This document shows, piece after piece, positions 42,459-50,477 of a stretch of DNA of 64,000 bases. Under the pieces are notes generated by a model. That model was not told where the DNA came from. It saw only the letters and a program-made list of their open reading frames with translations, and made no database searches. The DNA is from Betaproteobacteria bacterium (GTDB taxonomy: Bacteria > Pseudomonadota > Gammaproteobacteria > Burkholderiales > Rhodocyclaceae). The first letter of the stretch is position 1. Each line of letters begins with the position of its first letter. Location: NCBI GenBank assembly GCA_016234745.1, contig JACRAR010000055.1, forward strand, positions 1 to 64,000, given 5' to 3'. A program made the position numbers and the translations under genes.

Positions 42459-43721
42459 ATGAAGACATCGAAAGTGAACCTCGGCATCGTGCTGGCAATC
42501 GGCATGACGACGCTTTTCCTCACCGGCTGTGGCCAACCCGAGTCGCCAACAGCGTCAGCGGCCCAACCGGTCGCGCAGAAGCCCGGCGCGCCGGCCGACA
42601 TGGCGGCGGACCAGCCGGGCGGCAAGCTCGCCGAGCACGGCGAAGCGGGACATGGCGAAGCAGAAACCTTGAAGCTGACCCCCGAGGCCATCCAGACCGC
42701 TGGGATCAAGATCGAAGCGCTGGCGGAGCAGGAAATCAGCGAGCAATTGATGCTGACTGCCACCATCCAGCCCAATCAGGATCGCATCACGCACGTCGCG
42801 GCGCGGGTGCCGGGACGCATCGTCAAGGTCCACGTCAAACTCGGCGACCAGGTGAAGGCGGGGCAAACGCTGGCGTTGCTCGACAGCCTGGAAGTCGGCG
42901 AGGCGTACTCGACCTATCTCCAGGCAAAGACTCAGCTCGCGGTGGCCAAGGCCGACTTCGAGCGTGCCGAGAAGCTCCATGGCGACCAGATCATCGCCCA
43001 GAAAGACCATTTGCGTGCCCACGCCGAGTACGACAAGGCGAAAGCGTCATTCGCGGCAACCGGGGACAAGCTGCGCATGCTGGGGGTGAGCCCGGCGCCG
43101 GCCGACGACGGCAGGGCCGTGTCCACCTTCCCGCTGACTACACCGTTCGCCGGAACGGTCATCGAGAAGCACGCCATCCTCGGCGAACTGGCCCAGCCGG
43201 ACAAGCAGATATTCACCGTGGCCGACCTCTCCCGCTTGTGGATCGAGGCCAATCTCTTCGAAAAGGATCTTGGCCGCATCAAGACGGGAGCGGCGGCGGT
43301 TGTCACCGTCGACGCATATCCTGGCGAGTCCTTCCAGGGCAGGCTCACCTACATCGCGGCGGTCGTGGACAAGGATACGCGCACCGTCCAGGCCCGAGTC
43401 GAGGTCGCCAATCCGGGCGGACGGCTCAAACCCGAGATGTTCGCCACCGCCGCCATCCGTACCAGCGGCACAGCCGGCGCTGCGGGCAAAGGCAAGGCAC
43501 TGCTGCTGCCGCAGGAGGCCGTGGTGCTGATGCAGGGACAGCCGACCGCCTTCGTCGAGGAACGCGGCGGCTTCGAGCCGCGTGCCGTCGAGCTGGGAGA
43601 AAAGCTGCGCGAACGGGTCGTGATCAAGAACGGGCTGAAGGCCGGCGAGCGGGTGGTGACCGCAGGCGCCTATGCGCTCAAGGCCCGCCTGCTCAAGTCG
43701 CAGATCAGCGACGAACATTAA
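42459..43721 (+). CDS. czcB: periplasmic adaptor of the Czc efflux system
   Basis: This 420-residue RND membrane-fusion lipoprotein has the lipobox FLTGC (about 20-24) followed by a low-complexity linker with GEAGHGEAE. The lipoyl/barrel-sandwich motif is VPGRIVKVHVKLGDQVKAGQ, then a coiled-coil hairpin, beta-barrel and membrane-proximal domains. The start ATG at 42459 is chosen for the lipoprotein signal. It connects CzcA with CzcC and is 12 bp before czcA. Confidence 0.88.
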   Translation: MKTSKVNLGIVLAIGMTTLFLTGCGQPESPTASAAQPVAQKPGAPADMAADQPGGKLAEHGEAGHGEAETLKLTPEAIQTAGIKIEALAEQEISEQLMLTATIQPNQDRITHVAARVPGRIVKVHVKLGDQVKAGQTLALLDSLEVGEAYSTYLQAKTQLAVAKADFERAEKLHGDQIIAQKDHLRAHAEYDKAKASFAATGDKLRMLGVSPAPADDGRAVSTFPLTTPFAGTVIEKHAILGELAQPDKQIFTVADLSRLWIEANLFEKDLGRIKTGAAAVVTVDAYPGESFQGRLTYIAAVVDKDTRTVQARVEVANPGGRLKPEMFATAAIRTSGTAGAAGKGKALLLPQEAVVLMQGQPTAFVEERGGFEPRAVELGEKLRERVVIKNGLKAGERVVTAGAYALKARLLKSQISDEH

Positions 43722-43733
43722 GAGGCCGCCATC

Positions 43734-46700
43734 ATGCTCAATGCAATCGTCGATGCTTCGTTGCGTTACAAGCTGCTGGTGCTGGTCGGCTTCCTGATTC
43801 TTGCCGGTTTTGGCGTCCAGGCATTCCGTCAAGTACCGGTGGACGCCTTTCCGGATGTGACACCGGTTCAGGTCAATATCTATACCGAATCACCGGGGCT
43901 GGCCGCCGAAGATGTCGAAAAACTCCTGACCTTTCCAGTCGAAGCTACGATGGCCGGACTGGCAGGAGTGGAAGCGGTCCGCTCCCTTTCGATGTTCGGG
44001 CTGTCCTACGTCAGTGTTTATTTCAAGGACAACGTGGATATTTACTTCGCCCGGCGCCTGGTCGGGGAGAAGCTGCTGGAAGCCAAGGAACGCCTCCCCC
44101 AAGGCTACGGCGAGCCGGTGATGGGGCCGAACAGCGCTGGCCTCGGGCAGGTGTTCTGGTACACCATCGAATCGGCAGACAAAAAACTTTCGGCGATGGA
44201 CTTGCGCACGCTGCAGGACTGGAACGTACGCCTGGTGCTACGAACGGCTCCCGGCCTGGACGACGTGATGTCCTGGGGCGGCCAGGAAAAGCAGTTCCAG
44301 GTGCTGATCGACCCGCAAAAGCTTATCAAATACGGGCTTACCTTCAAGACGGTGATGGAGACGCTGACCGCCAACAACCGGCAGGTCGGCGGTCAATACG
44401 TGAACCTCGGACAGGAGCAGTATCTGGTGCGCGGACTGGGGCTGGTGTCGAATAGCCGCGATATCGGTTCGATTGTCGTTGCACAACGCGAGGGCACGCC
44501 GATCTATGTGCGTGACGTGGCCCGGGTACAGGAAGGGCCGGCGCTACGCTTGGGCGCCATCACGCGCAATGGCGTTGAGGTGATGCTTGGCATGGCGCTG
44601 GCACGGGTCGGTGAAAACGCTCAGAACGTTACCGATGCGGTAAAAGAAAAGGTAAAGATTGCACAGCAGACCCTGCCGGCAGGGGTGTCGATTATCCCCG
44701 TGTACGACCGTACGGAAATCGTGCAGAAAGCCGTCAAGACCGCCGAAGACGCCTTGCTGCAAGGCTCGATCCTTGTTGCCATCGCTTTGTTCCTGTTTCT
44801 CGGTGATATCCGCTCTGCCGTGGTTGTCATCGTCACGCTGCCGCTGGCGATGTTGATTGCGTTCCTGTTGATGCAGCACTTTGGCCTTTCGGCCAATCTC
44901 ATGTCGCTGGCCGGACTTGCCATCGGCATCGGCATGATGGTGGACGGCGCGGTGGTGATGGTGGAAAACGGCTTCCGGCTGCTTTCCCATCGGAGAGACC
45001 GGGTGGTTGACCGAACTCACGTCATTCTGGAAGCGGCGCGTGAAGTGATCAACCCGATCGCGTTTTCCATTCTGATTATCATCGTGGTGTTCATGCCGCT
45101 GCTCTCGCTGACCGGGCTGGAAGGCAAGATGTTCAAACCGATGGCGCTCACCATCACGTTCGCCATGGCGGGTTCCCTGCTGCTCACCATGACGCTGGTG
45201 CCGGTGCTCTCGGCGCTCATCCTCAAGCCCAGGGAAGAGAAGGACACCTGGCTCGTACGCAACGCGAAGCGCTTTTATCTGCCGCTTCTGGACTGGTCTC
45301 TCGACAACAAGAAGCGGGTGGTCATCGCGGCGCTCGCCCTGCTGAGTCTTTCCGTGGCGCTCTTCCCGTTCCTCGGCAAGGAGTTCATGCCGACGTTGCA
45401 GGAAGGCGCGATCATGTTCCGCGTCACCAGCATTCCCTCCACCTCGCTTGAGGAATCGATACGCGTGTCGCAACAAATCGACGCCGTACTCAAGAAGAAC
45501 TTCCCGCAGACCAGGTCGGTGCTGGCGATGGCCGGGCGCGCCGAAAAAGGCGAAACCGGCGACGCCAACTACATGGAAATCCTGGTTGACGTGAAGCCCG
45601 AGAACGAATGGCCGGAAAAAATGCCGATGGCCGTCTTGTCGGCGGCAATGCAGGAAAAACTGGAGCGGGCTATCCCGACCGCGGTGTTTGCCGCCACCCA
45701 ACCGATCCAGATGCGAGTGGAGGAGTTGATTTCCGGGGTGCGCGCGACACTGGCGCTCAAAGTCTATGGCCCGGACCTCGCGACGCTGGACAGCCTTGCC
45801 GCGCAGTTTCAAGGCGTGCTGGGCAAAGTGCCGGGAATTGCCGACTTGTCGCTGGAGGCAAATAAGGGCAAGCCGCAGATCGTGCTGAAAGTCAATCGAG
45901 AGGAAGCGGCGCGCTATGGCATCAACGCCGACGAAATACTGGAGGTGGTGCAAGCGGGCATCGGTGGCAAGGCGGTCAGCACCCTGATTGACGGCGTGCG
46001 CCGCTTCGACATCGTGGTGCGGCTCGACACGCCGTTCCGCGACAGTTTGCAGGCCATCGCCAACATCCCGATCCGCACCCAGAATGGCGCGCTTGTCCCT
46101 TTGTCGCGCGTAGCGTCCGTCGAAACGGACGAAGGCTACTCCTTCGTCCGGCGCGAGCAGTTGCAGCGCTACGCGGTGATTCAGATGGATGTGAAAGGCC
46201 GTGACGTTGACGGCTTCGTGAAGGATGCGGAAACCCGTATCCGAAGCCAAGTCAAGCTGCCCGAAGGCTACTGGATCGAGTGGGGCGGCGCATTCGAGAA
46301 CCAGCAGCGCGCCATGGCTCGCTTGGCCGTTATCGTGCCGCTGACCATCGGCTTGATCTTCCTGCTGCTGTATACCGCCTTTAATTCTTTGCGTCACGCC
46401 ACGCTGATTATCGCCAACATACCGTTTGCCATCATCGGCGGTATCGTTGGCCTGTTCATCAGCGGGCAGTATGTGTCGGTTCCGTCCGCCATTGGTTTCA
46501 TCGCGGTGTTCGGAGTCGCGATGCTCAATGGCATCGTGCTGGTGTCTTTCCTCAACGATTTGCGGCGACAGGGATTGTCTATCCGCGATGCGGTGAGACA
46601 AGGGGCTGCGCTGCGATTACGGCCGGTACTGATGACGGCCTCGGTGGCGATCCTTGGACTGATCCCGATGCTGTTGTCGCAAGGTGCCGGGGCGGAGACG

Positions 46701-46826
46701 CAGCGACCGCTGGCAACGGTCGTGGTGGGCGGGTTGTTCACATCCACCGCGCTGACCCTGCTGCTGTTACCGCTCATGTATGAATGGCTGGAAACCCGCC
46801 GCGAACGCAAGGGCGTCGCGTCCTGA
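43734..46826 (+). CDS. czcA: heavy-metal RND efflux pump (CzcA family)
   Basis: This 1030-residue inner-membrane proton-driven pump has 12 transmembrane segments and two large periplasmic loops. The N-terminus YKLLVLVGFLILAGFGVQAF and FPDVTPVQVNI are family signatures. TM4 reads GLAIGIGMMVDGAVVMVEN (about 395-413), lacking the DFG of classic CzcA (usually AIDFGxxVDG). The exact metal class (Zn/Co/Cd against others) is therefore uncertain. The context with cadA and czcI favours Zn/Cd/Co. Confidence 0.92.
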   Translation: MLNAIVDASLRYKLLVLVGFLILAGFGVQAFRQVPVDAFPDVTPVQVNIYTESPGLAAEDVEKLLTFPVEATMAGLAGVEAVRSLSMFGLSYVSVYFKDNVDIYFARRLVGEKLLEAKERLPQGYGEPVMGPNSAGLGQVFWYTIESADKKLSAMDLRTLQDWNVRLVLRTAPGLDDVMSWGGQEKQFQVLIDPQKLIKYGLTFKTVMETLTANNRQVGGQYVNLGQEQYLVRGLGLVSNSRDIGSIVVAQREGTPIYVRDVARVQEGPALRLGAITRNGVEVMLGMALARVGENAQNVTDAVKEKVKIAQQTLPAGVSIIPVYDRTEIVQKAVKTAEDALLQGSILVAIALFLFLGDIRSAVVVIVTLPLAMLIAFLLMQHFGLSANLMSLAGLAIGIGMMVDGAVVMVENGFRLLSHRRDRVVDRTHVILEAAREVINPIAFSILIIIVVFMPLLSLTGLEGKMFKPMALTITFAMAGSLLLTMTLVPVLSALILKPREEKDTWLVRNAKRFYLPLLDWSLDNKKRVVIAALALLSLSVALFPFLGKEFMPTLQEGAIMFRVTSIPSTSLEESIRVSQQIDAVLKKNFPQTRSVLAMAGRAEKGETGDANYMEILVDVKPENEWPEKMPMAVLSAAMQEKLERAIPTAVFAATQPIQMRVEELISGVRATLALKVYGPDLATLDSLAAQFQGVLGKVPGIADLSLEANKGKPQIVLKVNREEAARYGINADEILEVVQAGIGGKAVSTLIDGVRRFDIVVRLDTPFRDSLQAIANIPIRTQNGALVPLSRVASVETDEGYSFVRREQLQRYAVIQMDVKGRDVDGFVKDAETRIRSQVKLPEGYWIEWGGAFENQQRAMARLAVIVPLTIGLIFLLLYTAFNSLRHATLIIANIPFAIIGGIVGLFISGQYVSVPSAIGFIAVFGVAMLNGIVLVSFLNDLRRQGLSIRDAVRQGAALRLRPVLMTASVAILGLIPMLLSQGAGAETQRPLATVVVGGLFTSTALTLLLLPLMYEWLETRRERKGVAS

Positions 46827-46873
46827 AACCACAGCGGCCCCGGTGGAACGGGGCCGCCCACCGGAGAATCGAC

Positions 46874-47194
46874 ATGAAAGTGATCAAGGCATTCATTCAC
46901 CAACACCGCGCCGCCGATGTGATCCAGGGTCTCAAGGCAGCGGGCGGCCGCAATCTGTTCATCACCACGGGCAAGGGCATGCTCGTGGCCATGGATGCTG
47001 GCGAGCAGCATTACTCGATGAACCTCGCGGACACCGTAATCGAAGAGTGCAAACTGGAGCTGCTATGCGAAGACGAGCAAGTCGACGGTTTGGTGGCAGT
47101 CGTCCGCGAAAAAGCACGAACCGGGAAACCGGATGCGGGATGGGTTTACGTGACGGATATCATGCAGGCCATTCCCATCGGTGACCGTGAGTAG
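46874..47194 (+). CDS. PII-like protein of the heavy-metal efflux operon
   Basis: This 106-residue protein has the PII/CutA-like ferredoxin fold pattern. It begins MKVIKAFIHQHRAADVIQGL and ends DAGWVYVTDIMQAIPIGDRE, and lacks the T-loop uridylylation Tyr of GlnB. It is a member of the PII-NG group found beside metal RND genes. It follows czcA by 47 bp after GGAGAATCG. Its role is probably sensing a small ligand or metal to tune efflux; that is inference. Confidence 0.75.
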   Translation: MKVIKAFIHQHRAADVIQGLKAAGGRNLFITTGKGMLVAMDAGEQHYSMNLADTVIEECKLELLCEDEQVDGLVAVVREKARTGKPDAGWVYVTDIMQAIPIGDRE

Positions 47195-47245
47195 ACCACC
47201 AACCATTTTTACCCACTAACGATTTCAATAATGAAAGGACATCCC

Positions 47246-47617
47246 ATGAAAACGAATCTCCTGATCGTTGCCGGCATTGCTCTCGGATTGAGCGCCTGTG
47301 CGTCGACCGTCTCCATGCAATCGCCCCGCGCCGATGCAAAGGCCAGCGCCACCGTGACGCGCGGTCTATTCGAGCCCTATCTCGTCGAGGTCAAGCTCGA
47401 TGGCAAGACCTATCGCGGCGAATGGCGGACCAGCGATCCGACGACTGAACAAAAAGCCGCAACGACATATCCGCACCTGAAACACATTGGTCAGGTGCGA
47501 TCGACGCTCACGGCTGACGATGGCAGTACGCTCGACTGCCGCTTCCAGACGCATGGGGATACCGCCGAAGGGTCATGCTCAGGCAACGGCCGCGATTATC
47601 CGCTGGCGGGGAAGTAG
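47246..47617 (+). CDS. small lipoprotein of the metal-resistance block
   Basis: This 123-residue protein starts at the ATG at 47246 after AAAGGAC. Residues 1-18 form a lipoprotein signal with the lipobox LSAC. The mature part contains beta-rich YLVEVKLDGKTYRGEW and a likely disulfide between Cys in STLDCRFQ and GSCSGNG. No family name is recognised. Similar short lipoproteins occur with metal efflux loci. Confidence 0.7.
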   Translation: MKTNLLIVAGIALGLSACASTVSMQSPRADAKASATVTRGLFEPYLVEVKLDGKTYRGEWRTSDPTTEQKAATTYPHLKHIGQVRSTLTADDGSTLDCRFQTHGDTAEGSCSGNGRDYPLAGK

Positions 47618-47727
47618 ACCTTGGGGCGCAACGGCAGAGTAGCGATCGGAAGCAACCAATGGCGAGGGACAACGGCCAGTCATTGGCCTGGCCGCTGCCG
47701 CGCACGGAGGCAGAGCAATTTCGGAAA

Positions 47728-48531
47728 CTATTTGAACGGATGCTCGAATGACAGATAGAGCAAAACGCCCTTGGTGTCCGATGACGAGCCTATGCCTCGC
47801 GGGAAGGAAAGACCCGAGACGATCTGCAAACCGGATTCATAATTGCGGGCAAAGCGGACCCCAGGATTGATGAGGGTCGTTGTTTCGCGTTGTTTGCTGC
47901 CATCCGGTTGAACCGACTCGTTGGTTGTTCGAACGGCTTCCAGCATCAGGTTGAAATTCTCGGTTGCCAGGAATATGAGGCTCGCACCGTAGTTGGTTCC
48001 GTGCGTATTCGCCTTTGCGCCGCCCGGCTCCTTGCTGCCCGGTGTGTAGGTGGCGCCGAGATTGAAATGGGATACGAATTTTTCGGACAGTTCCAGACTC
48101 AAGGGCAAATTGGTCTGAAGTCCCGCAGAACCTGCTCCGAGTCCCTTCTTGTAGTTCCCAGTTGGCAGGATGACCGATAGGCGCGGAGAGAATGCCACTC
48201 GGTCCTTCAATATGGCCTGGTAGCGATAGTTCAGCGCAATGTCCCCAATGCCTCTCGCATTTCCGGGATCTGTCAGACGTGTGATGGGAATGGTGTATGA
48301 CAACTGATGCGTTTCGTCCGGTACGGGCCATTCCTGGGTAAAGGTGTAAAACCAGTCCTTCGTGTTTTGGTTGTACATCATGCTCTGGATATGCTGAACA
48401 ACGCCCGCCTCCTGGTTGTAAGCCTCTTCCACCAGAAACGAGTTGTCCTGGATTTTTTTGGCCCCTTCCGCAAGACACTGCAACGGCACCATAGCCGAAA
48501 AGATCAACGCCCATAAAAATTGTTGCCTCAC
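47728..48531 (-). CDS. outer-membrane beta-barrel protein (phenol MetA/transporter-like)
   Basis: This 267-residue protein starts at a GTG (48531) with AAGGAGG upstream, giving a signal peptide QFLWALIFSAMVPLQCLAEG. The frame to 48636 has no ribosome site. The rest alternates polar and hydrophobic residues and has a porin-like end (LLYLSFEHPFK, terminal aromatic and Lys). It resembles the outer-membrane proteins grouped as phenol-degradation MetA. It is convergent with the metal block and is the last gene before the island's right end. The substrate is unknown. Confidence 0.65.
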   Translation of the reverse strand: MRQQFLWALIFSAMVPLQCLAEGAKKIQDNSFLVEEAYNQEAGVVQHIQSMMYNQNTKDWFYTFTQEWPVPDETHQLSYTIPITRLTDPGNARGIGDIALNYRYQAILKDRVAFSPRLSVILPTGNYKKGLGAGSAGLQTNLPLSLELSEKFVSHFNLGATYTPGSKEPGGAKANTHGTNYGASLIFLATENFNLMLEAVRTTNESVQPDGSKQRETTTLINPGVRFARNYESGLQIVSGLSFPRGIGSSSDTKGVLLYLSFEHPFK

Positions 48532-49148
48532 TTGATAACCTCCTTGATGATTCGATTCGCTGTTTTCCCGCCTGCTAACCCTAGCGCGGCTCGTAACATA
48601 GCACATCTTGTTGAACTTCTTGAAAAAGAGGGGCAACGAGCAACCTAAATCGCACGGAGTTGCAGCGCCATCACTAATGTGGATGTGCGCTTTCGTCTTT
48701 CATGATCTTCGGATCGGTGTCCCAAGCGTGTCTTCCATTGGCACTCTGCCGGAAACGGACAATGCAACCTGAAGCGATCTGACGAATAGCATCTGGTGCT
48801 TTGACCGCCTGATGTACTAATGCGACTGGCGACTGACGGATCAAATGGTGTCACGAATCCGCACCAAACCAGCGTCCGAATTTATTGCGGGCATAAGCAA
48901 TCGACGCAGCCGGAGGCCGTTCTGTGCACCTCTGAGTCATTCGCAGAGTAATGTTCACGTTGCTTTCTGTGTCACAATTCTGTGTCGCGCAACGCTTTAT
49001 GGGAATCAATCACCTATTGCGGATAGTTGATTGATTTTGACGGTCGCGCATTCTGGTCCGCGGCAACGCTATACTAGGATACATACTACATACTTAGCAA
49101 AATGTTCGTATTGGTCTTAAATACTTGGTTACTCACTCACTCATTGTT
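48532..49148. other. right-end noncoding region of the island
   Basis: About 600 bp without a supported gene. Minus frame 48645-48854 and plus frame 48845-49030 lack ribosome sites and family signal. Near the end (49079-49096) the motif ACATACT occurs twice, followed by TTA, related to the terminal repeat. A TATACT at 49070-49075 could be a -10, but no good -35 is seen. Confidence 0.45.
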
Positions 49149-49164
49149 TAAGTATGTATTTAAA
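49149..49164 (-). repeat. right subterminal inverted repeat of the island
   Basis: TAAGTATGTATTTAAA lies about 11 bp inside the right junction and is the inverted partner of 24072-24087. A further inverted partial copy, TACATACTTA, lies at 49087-49096, about 55 bp further in. The cluster of related repeats fits multiple recombinase-binding sites at one end. Confidence 0.6.
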
Positions 49165-49175
49165 CGGCTTATAAG

Positions 49176-50477
49176 TGTCCCGGTTGCGGCGTGTGGAATA
49201 CGCTGGTCGAGACGATCGCGGAAACATCCACCGCGAATCAAAATAATCGCTTCGCTGCCCTGGCCGGCTCGAGCCGACTGCAACAGTTGTCCGAAATTCA
49301 GCCGCGCCTGGAACCGCGCACAGCGACCGGCATCGAGGAATTCGATCGGGTGCTCGGCGGCGGCCTGGTCGCCGGCGGCGTCGTGCTGATCGGCGGCGAT
49401 CCGGGCATCGGCAAGTCGACGCTGTTGCTGCAAGCGCTTTGCCGTCTCGCCCAGGCAGGCCAGAACGTGCTTTACGTGAGCGGCGAGGAATCCGGCGAGC
49501 AGGTGGCCCTGCGCGCCCGGCGCCTGCAGTTGCCGACCGAGGGCCTGGCGCTGCTGGCGGAAATCAGCCTGGAAAAAATCCTCGCCACCTTGGCCCGCGA
49601 ACAGCCGGCAGTGGCGGTGATGGACTCGATTCAGACGCTCTATTCCGAAGTGCTGCAATCCGCTCCCGGGTCGGTGGCGCAAGTGCGCGAGTGCGCGGCG
49701 CATCTGACGCGCTACGCCAAGCAGTCGGGCACCTGCATCATCCTGGTCGGGCACGTCACCAAGGAAGGCGCCCTGGCCGGACCGCGCGTGCTGGAACACA
49801 TCGTCGACACCGTGCTGTATTTCGAAGGCGAAACTCATTCCTCCTTCCGCCTGGTGCGCGCCGTCAAGAACCGCTTCGGTGCGGTCAACGAACTGGGCGT
49901 GTTCGCCATGACCGACAAGGGGCTGCGCGGCGTTTCCAACCCTTCCGCGCTGTTCCTGTCGCAGCATGCACAGGAGGTTTCGGGCAGCTGCGTGATGGTG
50001 ACACAGGAAGGTTCGCGTCCATTGCTCGTGGAAATCCAGGCGCTGGTCGATTCCACCCATGCGCCGAATCCTCGCCGGCTTACGGTTGGTCTCGAGCAGA
50101 ACCGCCTGGCGATGCTGCTCGCGGTTTTGCACCGGCATGTCGGCATCGTCTGCTTCGATCAGGATGTATTCGTGAATGCCGTCGGCGGCGTGCGCATCAG
50201 CGAACCGGCGGCAGACCTGGCGGTGCTGCTGGCGATCGTCTCGTCGCTGCGCAACATACCGCTGCCGGCCAAATTGATTGCCTTTGGCGAAGTCGGCCTG
50301 GCGGGTGAAATCCGTCCTGCTCCGCGTGGCCAGGAACGCCTCAAGGAAGCCGCCAAGCTCGGTTTTACTCATGCATTGATTCCCAAGGCGAATGCACCCA
50401 AGCAGCCGATCAAGGGCATGGAGGTGATTGCACTGGATCGCGTCGAGCAGGCCATCGAACAGCTACGCACCTTCTGA
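49176..50477 (+). pseudogene. radA: host radA, 3' fragment (lacks first 23 codons and start)
   Basis: From TGT CCC GGT TGC at 49176 the host radA frame runs to the stop at 50475-50477. It keeps the last zinc-finger cysteines, Walker A GGDPGIGKSTLLLQ, the KNRFG motif and the Lon-like domain. The first in-frame start is a GTG at 49191 without a ribosome site, so efficient translation is unlikely. All remaining codons are undamaged, which suggests a recent insertion. Clean excision of the island would restore a normal gene. Confidence 0.93.

Larger units (their letters stand above)
24059..49175. mobile_element. 25-kb gamma-mobile-trio (GMT)-type island inserted in radA, carrying its own radA and metal resistance
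   Basis: The boundaries are set by the two halves of the broken host radA and are accurate to about 5 bp. At the left end five overlapping genes encode a tyrosine recombinase, a large second recombinase with helix-turn-helix repeats, a third trio protein, a VPA1267-like protein and a helicase. This matches GMT elements as known from Vibrio; the older Tn554 trio is a distant parallel. A full-length divergent radA follows, then about 15 kb of cargo ending in Cd/Zn/Co resistance. Both ends keep a TGYCC (Cys-Pro) core and carry a related inverted repeat 10-15 bp inside. No DDE transposase, conjugation or phage genes are seen. Confidence 0.88.

Noticed and set aside
44544-46601. Long minus-strand open frame (685 codons) under czcA
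   Set aside because: It is antisense to a clear RND pump, rich in His/Arg/Gln as expected from the shadow of GC-rich coding DNA, with no motif.
49191-50477. An apparently complete 428-residue RadA from the GTG at 49191
   Set aside because: The frame extends upstream to the junction and lacks the first zinc-finger half. The GTG has no ribosome site and lies inside codons conserved in RadA, so it is the 3' part of a broken gene.
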